From Gimibacter soli (GTDB lineage: Bacteria; Pseudomonadota; Alphaproteobacteria; Sphingomonadales; Kordiimonadaceae): a stretch of DNA of 64,000 nucleotides. The notes under the pieces are model-generated. The model made no database searches. It was not told where the DNA came from and saw only the letters and a list, made by a program, of their open reading frames with translations. The DNA lies in assembly GCF_028463845.1 (NCBI RefSeq), contig NZ_CP116805.1, positions 124,001 through 188,000 on the forward strand. The letters are read 5' to 3'. The position numbers and the translations under genes were made by a program. Shown in pieces: positions 17,527 through 24,555 of this stretch (its first letter is position 1; each line of letters starts with the position of its first letter).

Positions 17527-17742
17527 GTGAACGCGAAAGAGACCACCCGCCTGCAAGCCTATCTGCGCGACCTGTTTCAATCGGATGGGATAGTCCTCAA
17601 ACGCCGCCCGAATGTTTCCGATTCGGTCGAGGTGATGCTGGACGATGAATTCATCGGCGTTGTGTACCGCGACGAGGATGAAGGCGAGGTTTCCTATCAG
17701 TTCCAGATGGCGATCATCGAGGAAGACCTGCCCGAGGCCTAA
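17527..17742 (+). CDS. DUF3126 family protein
   Basis: A 71-residue protein. The pattern ARLQAYLR..F.......RP...DS.EV...DEFIGV.YRDEDEGE.SY.FQMAI is the alphaproteobacterial DUF3126 family, of unknown function and highly conserved. I choose the GTG at 17527 because AGGA lies about nine bases upstream and the family normally begins MN/MD..E; the ATG at 17518 directly follows the AGGA and has no usable spacing. Its 5' region overlaps nothing; the HPt gene lies divergently. The stop overlaps the end of the solute-binding protein gene by four bases. Confidence 0.82.
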   Translation: MNAKETTRLQAYLRDLFQSDGIVLKRRPNVSDSVEVMLDDEFIGVVYRDEDEGEVSYQFQMAIIEEDLPEA

Positions 17743-18566
17743 TTGGCCTCTGTGAATGGGTCTTCTACCATCACCGGGAAGGTGCGGAACAGCGCCTGCC
17801 CGCCTGATCGTTCCAACAGCTTCGGCCATTCTTCGCTTGCCTGAAACCGCTCGATCGCGTCGTTGACCGCTGAAAGGTCGTCTGCCGAAAAATCGCGGCG
17901 CGACAGCGACAGCACCAGCGGCACCCGGTTCAGGGCGCGCGGCAGGAACGCATAGCGCCCCTTGAAGCCTGCCTTGTTGAATTGCCATGTGGCGCTGATC
18001 GCATTCACCACCGCCAGATCCACCCGGCTGCTGAGGAGCATGGTAAGGCTCGCGAGGTTGGTGTTCATGCGCATCATCAGGATGCCGGGTACGGGATCGA
18101 TCGCCGGATAGGCGAAGCCGATACGACCGGCAACCGGATGCCCCACCAGCGCTTCAGGGCTTTCGATCAGGAACTGTTCAACTTCACCCGTCCGCACGAT
18201 GAGTGCGGCATATTCGGTGATGATTGTGCGGGTCAGCCAGCCGTTCAATGCACGTTCGGGAGTCGGGAAAGTATCAAGGATGATGGCGTTTTTAGGCTCC
18301 ATCTCCGGGTCCTGAATACGGTAGAGCCGCCCTTCCGGCACATTGCCCACAACATGCAGCTCCCAGCCAAGCTCACGGATCACATGCGCCGCCGTCTCGC
18401 CGACCACGCCTTGCAGTTCACCCGTCTCGGACACACTGACAAAGGGCGGGTTGTGCCGTGCATAAACCGTCACCTCGCGCGGTAAGGCCTGCGCTTCCGT
18501 TTCAGACGCAGATACCGGCGCTGCAGCGAGGCCGAGGCTAATGATGATTGGTGATGACCACCGCAT
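17739..18566 (-). CDS. Periplasmic amino-acid-type substrate-binding domain protein (SBP_bac_3)
   Basis: A 275-residue protein. A short signal peptide (MRWSSPIIISLGLAAAPVSASE) is followed by one bilobal SBP_bac_3 domain from VTVYARHNPPFVS to the end. Such domains bind amino acids or related small ligands in the periplasm. No ABC permease or ATPase gene is adjacent, so this may be a signalling or orphan binding protein. The start lies inside the 3' end of the upstream PAS gene (28-base overlap), implying coupling; an ATG at 18590 with GAGG three bases upstream is an alternative. ORF sequence continues upstream to 18833 but that part only mirrors the PAS gene. Confidence 0.72.
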   Translation of the reverse strand: MRWSSPIIISLGLAAAPVSASETEAQALPREVTVYARHNPPFVSVSETGELQGVVGETAAHVIRELGWELHVVGNVPEGRLYRIQDPEMEPKNAIILDTFPTPERALNGWLTRTIITEYAALIVRTGEVEQFLIESPEALVGHPVAGRIGFAYPAIDPVPGILMMRMNTNLASLTMLLSSRVDLAVVNAISATWQFNKAGFKGRYAFLPRALNRVPLVLSLSRRDFSADDLSAVNDAIERFQASEEWPKLLERSGGQALFRTFPVMVEDPFTEAN

Positions 18567-19071
18567 GCAGGAGGACGCCGCAGATGACATCGGCCTCGCG
18601 GCTGTAGGGAACATAAAGCCCGCGCGCTTCATAATGCGGACGACCCGGCAGGATGCGCGGCACGCGGACTGCCACAGGGCGGCGAACCCGCCGGATAAAC
18701 TGGATAACATCCCGGAAGCGCCGATCAGCATCGGCGTTGATTGCCTGCAGGCTGAGCAGGCCACGTTTGAGGCCATACCGGCTCGATAATTCCTCACCCA
18801 CGATTGTGGCATTGGCGGCGAATTCTCCGTCATCTTCGAACCGAATATCTATCATGGCGATGTTTGGCAAGGCCACCGCAAAATCCTGCGGATGGATGGC
18901 GCTGCGCGGGACAACGCCATCGACAAACCGGGTGACACGGCCAAGCACCTGATCCAGCACAAACCGTGCCTGAGGATGCAGGTCATAGGCAGGCTGCAGG
19001 GGTGCGCCTTCCGAAACAAGTTCGACCGGTTCAAACGGGGAAAACTGACGTGCTGACGACGGGGCGGACAT
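18538..19071 (-). CDS. PAS-fold protein (PAS_5 / DUF1388-like)
   Basis: A 177-residue cytoplasmic protein. The pattern DGVVPRSAIHPQDFAVALPNIAMIDIRFEDDGEFAANATIVGEELSSRYG matches the PAS_5 family, in which RsdldP..lp..LP.l.l.d......f..R.vGt..... is conserved. PAS_5 proteins are common in alphaproteobacteria and mostly uncharacterised. No output domain is attached. Possible starts are ATG 19071 or 19083. It probably forms a unit with the overlapping solute-binding protein gene, a combination that suggests sensing rather than transport. Confidence 0.65.
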   Translation of the reverse strand: MSAPSSARQFSPFEPVELVSEGAPLQPAYDLHPQARFVLDQVLGRVTRFVDGVVPRSAIHPQDFAVALPNIAMIDIRFEDDGEFAANATIVGEELSSRYGLKRGLLSLQAINADADRRFRDVIQFIRRVRRPVAVRVPRILPGRPHYEARGLYVPYSREADVICGVLLHAVVITNHH

Positions 19072-19129
19072 AGCCTTCCTCATCTCTGGAAACACATACA
19101 GTCGGGAACAGAGATGAGAATATCACAAA

Positions 19130-19164
19130 AATGACATGGTTAACATAAAATTAACCATGTCATT
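19130..19164 (-). terminator. Perfect 14-bp AT-rich stem-loop, probable terminator of the haem-receptor operon
   Basis: AATGACATGGTTAA (19130-19143) and TTAACCATGTCATT (19151-19164) are exact inverted copies around a 7-base loop. Read on the minus strand, the direction of the cytochrome b561 gene, the stem is followed directly by a T-rich run (TTTTTGTGATATT), as in an intrinsic terminator. The stem is unusually AT-rich for this genome, so an operator for the downstream PAS gene is an alternative. Confidence 0.6.
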
Positions 19165-19197
19165 GGGTCAGCCTTGATGCTGATAATCTCTTTTATT

Positions 19198-19758
19198 TCA
19201 GGACTTTCCGGCGAACCACATGCGCCGCAGCGTGCCATCTTTCTGCACAAATGCGTGATAAAGCGCCGCCAGCACGTGAAGCCCGACAAGGACCATGAGC
19301 GCAATCCAGGCGCCTTCGTGGATTTCCTCATAAAGATGATGGAGATCCATGTCGCGCTCGAACGGCGACGGGATTTCAAACAGCCCGAAGAAGGGCACCG
19401 GCGTGGCGGTGGTCAGGATACTCATCATCCCCGCAGCGATCAGTGCGAAGACGTTGAGATACAGCAGATGGTGCATACCCACCGCCAGCTTGGCCTGCAG
19501 CGGTGTCGTGGTCTCAAGATCGGCGGGGCGGCCGGACCGCACCCGCCAGACAAGGCGAAGGACCATGAGGAAAAGCAGCAGAAGCCCGGTCGAGGCATGC
19601 ATGTTGCGCAGCGCCGTTTTTTCGTCCCCGCGTGGCAGGTCGGAAAAATAGAGGCCAACGATGCTGAGGCCGAGGATCAGGAGCACTGCAATCCAGTGCA
19701 GGCCCTTGGCCGTGGCGTTATAGGAAGTAACCTGCGTTCCCTGCTGTTCTTCAGTCAT
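19198..19758 (-). CDS. Cytochrome b561 family membrane protein
   Basis: A 186-residue protein with four membrane helices. Candidate haem-ligand histidines occur in KGLHWIAVLL, RNMHASTG, GMHHLLYL and GLHVLAALYHAF, in the CybB-like cytochrome b561 arrangement. These proteins move electrons across or within the inner membrane, often from quinol. The gene starts 17 bases after the end of the TonB-dependent haem receptor gene on the same strand, so a role in reducing imported haem iron, or use of that haem as cofactor, is a reasonable inference. Confidence 0.85.
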   Translation of the reverse strand: MTEEQQGTQVTSYNATAKGLHWIAVLLILGLSIVGLYFSDLPRGDEKTALRNMHASTGLLLLFLMVLRLVWRVRSGRPADLETTTPLQAKLAVGMHHLLYLNVFALIAAGMMSILTTATPVPFFGLFEIPSPFERDMDLHHLYEEIHEGAWIALMVLVGLHVLAALYHAFVQKDGTLRRMWFAGKS

Positions 19759-19775
19759 TCAATCCCCCCGGATTT

Positions 19776-21863
19776 TCAGAAGCTCCCGCTCCAGCTGACA
19801 CGGACCTTGGCATTGCGGCCAGGGTCAACGACGCCAGCGAAGACGCGCTCGACCTCTGTATCAAACAGGTTGTCGATGCGAAGATCAATACGCAGTCCTT
19901 CCAGCGCGCCCTTCGGCGCCCAGTTGAAGAAGATATCGACGGATTCGTAGGCCGCGCGCGCGTCCGCGGGGTCGGCGACCTTGTCAAACTTGCCGGCGAT
20001 ATCGAACCGCGTGCCGATGCGCGCGTCGATTTCCGGCAGTTTCAGCTCGCCCGTCATCAACAGGCGATTCGGCGCGAGGATGCCAACATAGTCGCCGGTC
20101 TCCAGATCTTTGCCATCAATCGTGCTGTAGGCCGCGACAATGCGGAAGCGGGGATGGTCGTAGGAACCTTCAAGTTCGATCCCGTCGAGCCGGGCTTCGC
20201 TTGTGTTGATATTGCGGCTGGTGCCGGCGTTGCAGCCACCGGGCATGCCCGGGATGAAACAACCGGGCGAGAAGGCGAAGTTGACCTCAAGATCGATCAG
20301 GTCTTTCACGTCCGAACGGAACCAGCCGCCTTTCAGTGTCAGCCGGTCACCGGTCGTCATCAGGTTTGCCTGATCGACGCCCGCGCCAAATTCCCAGCCC
20401 TTCGAGCGCTCGGGCGCCAGATCGGGGTTCGGGACGAAATAGTTGGGCGCCACCACCCCCGGCATCAGCGGGATTTCAAAGTGCAGGTCGTCGGCGAAAA
20501 TCTCGTTGAAGGACGGCGCGCGGAAGGCCTCGCCATACTGGCCGTAAAGCATGAAGCCCTCGACCGGTTCCCATGTCACACCGATCTTCGGCGAGGTTGC
20601 CTTGTCGGTCGGGCGCTCGCCGCTGCCGATGGCTTCATTCTTGAAATGGTCGTAGCGCACCGCCGGGATGATCAGGAAATCGCCAATCGCCGTCGATGTG
20701 GCAATTTCAGCCTGCATGAACAGGCCCAGTGTCTTGGCCTTGGCATCCGGCACGCCGCCGCGAGTGCCGTCGACTGTCGTGTTATCGGTGCCCGTTTGCT
20801 TGTCTTCATAATATTCACCGCCATAGGTGAAGGTGATCGACGCGCCTTCGCCCAGCTTGAAACGGCTGCGGTTATCAAGCGCCACGCCGTTCGTCGTCAC
20901 GCTGCGGCCGATTTCGCGGTCGCTATCCAGTTCGGCTTCATCCACCCGCGCCTTGTTCACATAAGCCACGAGCGAGGCATCGACATACTGGCTATCAACC
21001 GGGGCCAGATGCAGGTTGGCGCGGTAGGTGTCCGAACGGACCTTCTTGTCCACAAGGTCGCCCGTATTGTTGCCAAGGCCGTTGTTGGGCTCGATGGCAT
21101 CGTTGCGGTAACCGACCCAGCCGAAGCTCGCTGTCAGGGCTTCCGATACCTTCACGGTGCCCTTCAGGAGCCCGGAGCCGATATCGTCATCCGACGGCAG
21201 CGTGGTGCCGTCGCCGAGCTTGATATCGCCCGAGCCGCGCTTGGTGAGGCTGGCCACACCATCAAACTTGCCGTCAGACGAACGCCCGAACAGCGTGGCG
21301 CTGCCCATCCATTCGTCGCTGCCATCCTGATAGCCGGTCGCGAGCCGGTAGCCCGCCGTTTCGCCTTCCTTCAGAAGGTCCGCCGCATCGACCGTGCGGA
21401 AGGCCAGCACGCCGCCGACCGCGCCCGAACCATAAAGGGCCGAGCCCCCGCCCCGCACCACTTCTGCCGATTTCAGAAGATCGGGTTCGATGAAGAAACG
21501 GCCATCATGACCGGAGAGGAAATTCTGGCGCACGCCATCGAAAAGGACGACAACGCCCTCGCCGGCCTGACCACGGATCGCCGGGGTTTCGCCGTTGCGG
21601 CGCGGACCGCCGTCGAACATCAGGCCCGGTACGGTCGCGAAAATGTCAGAGATGCTGGAAGCCACCATATCGTCGATCTCGGCCTTGTTCACCACGCTGA
21701 CCGAACCCGGCACCGTGAAGGCCGGCATCGGGTTGCGGGTGGCAACAACGCTGATCTCGGTCATGTCTGCTGCACCGCCGGCGTCTGCCGCGAATGCAGG
21801 CGCGGCACTTGCCGCAACACCTGCCAGAAGCACCAGCCTCATTGTCCTCGTCCGGTTCGTCAT
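19776..21863 (-). CDS. TonB-dependent haem/haemoglobin receptor
   Basis: A 695-residue outer-membrane receptor. A signal peptide ends at AFA-ADA. The plug domain begins near ISVVATRNP and contains IRGQAGEGVVVLFDGVRQNF. The barrel carries the haem receptor hallmark FRAP (AFRAPSF) followed by NPDL (FVPNPDLAPERSKGWE), a pair found in haem and haemoglobin transporters. The protein ends in a C-terminal aromatic residue (SWSGSF), as barrel proteins do. A cysteine pair in an extracellular-looking loop (CFIPGMPGGC) is notable. Two Fur-box-like sequences lie upstream, fitting iron repression. Followed by cytochrome b561 in the same operon. Confidence 0.87.
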   Translation of the reverse strand: MTNRTRTMRLVLLAGVAASAAPAFAADAGGAADMTEISVVATRNPMPAFTVPGSVSVVNKAEIDDMVASSISDIFATVPGLMFDGGPRRNGETPAIRGQAGEGVVVLFDGVRQNFLSGHDGRFFIEPDLLKSAEVVRGGGSALYGSGAVGGVLAFRTVDAADLLKEGETAGYRLATGYQDGSDEWMGSATLFGRSSDGKFDGVASLTKRGSGDIKLGDGTTLPSDDDIGSGLLKGTVKVSEALTASFGWVGYRNDAIEPNNGLGNNTGDLVDKKVRSDTYRANLHLAPVDSQYVDASLVAYVNKARVDEAELDSDREIGRSVTTNGVALDNRSRFKLGEGASITFTYGGEYYEDKQTGTDNTTVDGTRGGVPDAKAKTLGLFMQAEIATSTAIGDFLIIPAVRYDHFKNEAIGSGERPTDKATSPKIGVTWEPVEGFMLYGQYGEAFRAPSFNEIFADDLHFEIPLMPGVVAPNYFVPNPDLAPERSKGWEFGAGVDQANLMTTGDRLTLKGGWFRSDVKDLIDLEVNFAFSPGCFIPGMPGGCNAGTSRNINTSEARLDGIELEGSYDHPRFRIVAAYSTIDGKDLETGDYVGILAPNRLLMTGELKLPEIDARIGTRFDIAGKFDKVADPADARAAYESVDIFFNWAPKGALEGLRIDLRIDNLFDTEVERVFAGVVDPGRNAKVRVSWSGSF

Positions 21864-21927
21864 TTTCTCAACCTTTCTTCCCTGGACCGGCTGACGGGTC
21901 TTGCACCTCGTTGATCGCCGGTTATAA

Positions 21928-21950
21928 TTTGCGAACGATTCGCATTTGCG
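21928..21950 (-). promoter_or_regulatory. Fur-box-like operator upstream of the haem receptor
   Basis: On the minus strand the sequence reads CGCAAATGCGAATCGTTCGCA, with a perfect TGCGAA-N3-TTCGCA core at 21930-21944. It resembles the Fur recognition pattern GCAAATGAGAATCATTCGCA. It lies 65-87 bases before the receptor start. Regulation by Fur is inferred. Confidence 0.6.
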
Positions 21951-21980
21951 TTACACCCGTCTAATCCTGTCCAAATGCGA

Positions 21981-21999
21981 TTGCAAGTGAGAATCAATC
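21981..21999 (+). promoter_or_regulatory. Second Fur-box-like operator, upstream of the DUF6607 lipoprotein gene
   Basis: TTGCAAGTGAGAATCAATC shares TGAGAATCA with the Fur consensus and lies 55 bases before the lipoprotein start, in the same intergenic region as the first site. A further partial copy (TTTTGAGAATCC) follows near 22011. Together they suggest one iron-controlled divergent promoter region. Confidence 0.5.
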
Positions 22000-22053
22000 C
22001 TATTAAAAGGTTTTGAGAATCCTGACCGGACGAGAATGCGAGGACCAGAAACC

Positions 22054-23103
22054 ATGAAACGCACACCCTTCACCTGCCTGACGCTGGCAGCCGCCCTGAT
22101 GCTTGGCGCCTGCGCCGGCACCGGCCATCCGTCGGCCACGGCGCCCGCGCCTGCCATGGCAGCGGCATCCGTGACCGACCTTGCCGCCGACCGCACCGCC
22201 ATCAAGGCGATGGCCGGCGACTATAAGGTCACCTTCCATTTCATCGAATCCGCCGCCTTCGTTGACGGCTACGAGCTGAAAGAGCCGAAAAAGTCCGGCG
22301 CTTACGAGGTTGTCCGGGTGATCGAGGAGCGGCCCGATTTTATCAGCCTGCAGCACATCCTTGTGGTGGGCGACGGCAAGGAAATGCCCTTCATGCCGAT
22401 CAAGCACTGGCGGCAGGACTGGACCTTCGAGCCCAGCGAAATCCCCGATTATGTGGGCGCCAACACCTGGGTGCGGCGCGACCTGAGCCGGGCTGAGGCC
22501 AAAGGCAAATGGTCGCAGGTTGTCTATCAGGTGGATGATGCCCCGCGGTATGCCGGCCTTGCCGCCTGGAGCCATGAACACGGCGAGCATTCCTGGGCCT
22601 CGAACCGCAGCTGGCGCCCCCTGCCCCGCCGCGACGCCACCACGCGCAGCGACTATCACGCCATTGCCGCGGTCAACCGCCATGCCATCACCCCCACTGG
22701 CTGGGTGCATGAGCAGGACAACCAGAAACTTATCCTCACCGGCAACCAACCGCAGGTGCTGGCCCATGAGGTTGGCATCAACACCTACAAGCATTTCGAC
22801 GGTTTCGATGTGGCGATTGCCACCGACTATCTGGAAAAAACCGAACCCTTCTGGGCGCTCATTCGCGCTGAATGGACGAAACTCGAACGTGACCATCCGA
22901 AATTCGGCCTGACGATCCAGGGCGAACCGATGGAAATGTATATGCCGATCCTTGGCATCGCCGGTGACGTGGCGGACGGCAAGCGCGCACCCGCAGAGGC
23001 GGCAAAAGAAGCCATCGATGTGCTGAAATCCTACGTCACCCTGAAGCCCGGCACAGTGCGCGAGCGTCTTGCTGCCGACAGCGCTGAGGCCAAACAGGAC
23101 TAA
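22054..23103 (+). CDS. DUF6607 family lipoprotein, probably iron/haem-linked
   Basis: A 349-residue protein with a lipoprotein signal (lipobox LGAC, cysteine at 19). The body contains conserved-looking stretches such as HWRQDWTFEP and GWVHEQDN, and resembles the DUF6607 proteins seen beside TonB receptors; function unknown. Its divergent position to the haem receptor with two shared Fur-box-like sites suggests expression under iron limitation. Start ATG 22054 follows GAGGA. A strong terminator lies about 30 bases downstream. Confidence 0.65.
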   Translation: MKRTPFTCLTLAAALMLGACAGTGHPSATAPAPAMAAASVTDLAADRTAIKAMAGDYKVTFHFIESAAFVDGYELKEPKKSGAYEVVRVIEERPDFISLQHILVVGDGKEMPFMPIKHWRQDWTFEPSEIPDYVGANTWVRRDLSRAEAKGKWSQVVYQVDDAPRYAGLAAWSHEHGEHSWASNRSWRPLPRRDATTRSDYHAIAAVNRHAITPTGWVHEQDNQKLILTGNQPQVLAHEVGINTYKHFDGFDVAIATDYLEKTEPFWALIRAEWTKLERDHPKFGLTIQGEPMEMYMPILGIAGDVADGKRAPAEAAKEAIDVLKSYVTLKPGTVRERLAADSAEAKQD

Positions 23104-23132
23104 CCCGGAGACCCTCCCCTAGGGGTTTCCGG

Positions 23133-23168
23133 AACGGCCGGGGAAGCCCGACTTCCCCGGCCGTTTGC
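23133..23168 (+). terminator. Intrinsic terminator after the DUF6607 gene
   Basis: A perfect 14-bp stem, AACGGCCGGGGAAG / CTTCCCCGGCCGTT, encloses the loop CCCGA and is followed by a short T run. It separates the iron block from the glucokinase gene. Confidence 0.85.
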
Positions 23169-23177
23169 GTGTCTTAA

Positions 23178-23206
23178 TTGACAGCGCTGTCAATGGTCCG
23201 TAAAAC
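23178..23206 (+). promoter_or_regulatory. Glucokinase promoter with -35 inside a 16-bp palindromic operator
   Basis: TTGACAGCGCTGTCAA (23178-23193) is a perfect palindrome with a central CG step, as in LacI-family operators. Its first six bases are a consensus -35 box; 17 bases later TAAAAC (23201-23206) forms a -10 box. A repressor bound here would cover the -35 element. The glucokinase start is about 50 bases downstream. Confidence 0.65.
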
Positions 23207-23254
23207 GATTGCAGAAAAGTTTCAGCACGTTTGTCCAGAATTGAAGGCCGCCAG

Positions 23255-24241
23255 ATGGGAATGAAACCCGCGCCCCTTAATCGTCCGCTTGTCGTCGCCG
23301 ATATCGGTGGCACCAACGGCCGCTTTGCGCTCGCTTCCACGGACACCCATACGGGCGGTATCCGGCTTGATGGCATCCAGCGCTATGCCTGCCGCGAATT
23401 CCCGAGCCTTGCCGTGATGCTGGGCGCCTATCTTGAAACGCTCGGGCAAGACGACCGTCCGTCGGAAGCGCACCTCGCGCTCGCCGGCCCCGTGCGGGCC
23501 ACCGGCGGCCGCATCACCAATCTCGATTGGACGATTGATGCCGAAAGCGTGGAACGCGACACGGGCCTTGGCACCGTTTCCTTCCTGAATGATTTCGCCG
23601 CCCTCGCCCACGCCGTGCCATGGCTTGGCGACAGCGAAAGCATGGTCATCCGCGAAGGCCGCAGCGAGAAGGGCGCGCCGATCAGCGTCGTTGGCCCCGG
23701 CACCGGTTTCGGCGTCGCGATCCTGATGCCCACGAACGGCAACTGGACCGTGGTGCCGACCGAAGGCGGCCATATCGGCTTCAGCCCGAGCGATGACCGC
23801 GAACAGGCGCTTGTCAGCTTCCTGCAGCCCGATGCGGTGCATGTATCGGTCGAGCTGCTGATGTCCGGCCGTGGCCTCACCCGCATCTACCGTTTCCTCA
23901 GCCGCGAGGCGACGGGATCGGTCGTTGAACTGTCGGCCGCCGATATCAGCGCTGCTGCCGAAGCGGGCACCGACCCGCTGGCGGTCGAAACCGTTCATAT
24001 GTTCCTCGATATCCTGGCGCGTACGGCGGGCGACATGGCGCTGGCCCATGGCGCGCGTGGCGGTGTGATGATCGGCGGCGGCATCCTGCCGAAGCTCGCC
24101 CATTTCATCGACCGCGACCGTTTCGCGAAGCTCTTCAGCGAAAAAGGCCCGGTCACCGATTACCTCACCCCGATCCCGGTTCGCCTCATCACCACCGATG
24201 CGGCAGCGCTGATCGGGGCGGCGCTGGCGTCCCCGGCCTGA
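23255..24241 (+). CDS. glk: Glucokinase (bacterial Glk family)
   Basis: A 328-residue kinase of the ASKHA fold. The phosphate-binding loop ADIGGTNGRFAL begins the protein; LNDFAALAHAVPWL carries the catalytic aspartate; GPGTGFGVAIL and PTEGGHIGFSP are the glucose and ATP loops typical of Glk rather than ROK kinases. It phosphorylates glucose to glucose-6-phosphate in the cytoplasm, and here would act on glucose from the neighbouring maltodextrin pathway. ATG 23255 follows AAGG at seven bases; TTG 23231 and ATG 23261 are alternatives. Confidence 0.92.
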   Translation: MGMKPAPLNRPLVVADIGGTNGRFALASTDTHTGGIRLDGIQRYACREFPSLAVMLGAYLETLGQDDRPSEAHLALAGPVRATGGRITNLDWTIDAESVERDTGLGTVSFLNDFAALAHAVPWLGDSESMVIREGRSEKGAPISVVGPGTGFGVAILMPTNGNWTVVPTEGGHIGFSPSDDREQALVSFLQPDAVHVSVELLMSGRGLTRIYRFLSREATGSVVELSAADISAAAEAGTDPLAVETVHMFLDILARTAGDMALAHGARGGVMIGGGILPKLAHFIDRDRFAKLFSEKGPVTDYLTPIPVRLITTDAAALIGAALASPA

Positions 24242-24262
24242 GGGCCCGGGCGGAGACCAAAA

Positions 24263-24294
24263 AAAACCACGGGACAGTGACTGCCCGTGGTTTT
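24263..24294. terminator. Intrinsic terminator after glk (bidirectional)
   Basis: AAAACCACGGG (24263-24273) and CCCGTGGTTTT (24284-24294) pair perfectly around a 10-base loop, with A and T runs on either side, so it can stop transcription from both directions (glk and the convergent halogenase-like gene). Confidence 0.88.
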
Positions 24295-24555
24295 GAGGGT
24301 CCCCAATGTAAGCTGGAACTGACGTCCGCCGAGGCGGGGCCGGTTCGAAACTTAAGGCTTCGCGCACGATTCGCCACGAAACCTGTGCAAATGGTAGCTG
24401 GTTTTATGCAAAAATCAAGCCAATTATCATGTTTTTGCATAAATAATTTGAACCACCGCCAGCCCGGAATTCGGCGATAGGTGTTTATCTATAGGTAGTT
24501 ATGATGCCGACCCCGAACCGGATCGGCGATCCATCTTGTCATATTTTTGCAAAAA
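24295..24555. other. Gene-free region with TTTTGCAAAA-type palindromes
   Basis: No convincing gene is present. The stretch is AT-rich compared with its surroundings. It holds an exact inverted pair, TTTATGCAAAAA (24401-24412) and TTTTTGCATAAA (24430-24441), and a 12-bp palindrome TTTTTGCAAAAA (24544-24555) that touches the stop codon of the halogenase-like gene. These belong to the motif family seen across the maltodextrin block. Confidence 0.6.

Noticed and set aside
20154-21914. Plus-strand reading frame of 586 codons opposite the haem receptor
   Set aside because: Mirror of the receptor codons; no ribosome-binding site, no domain.
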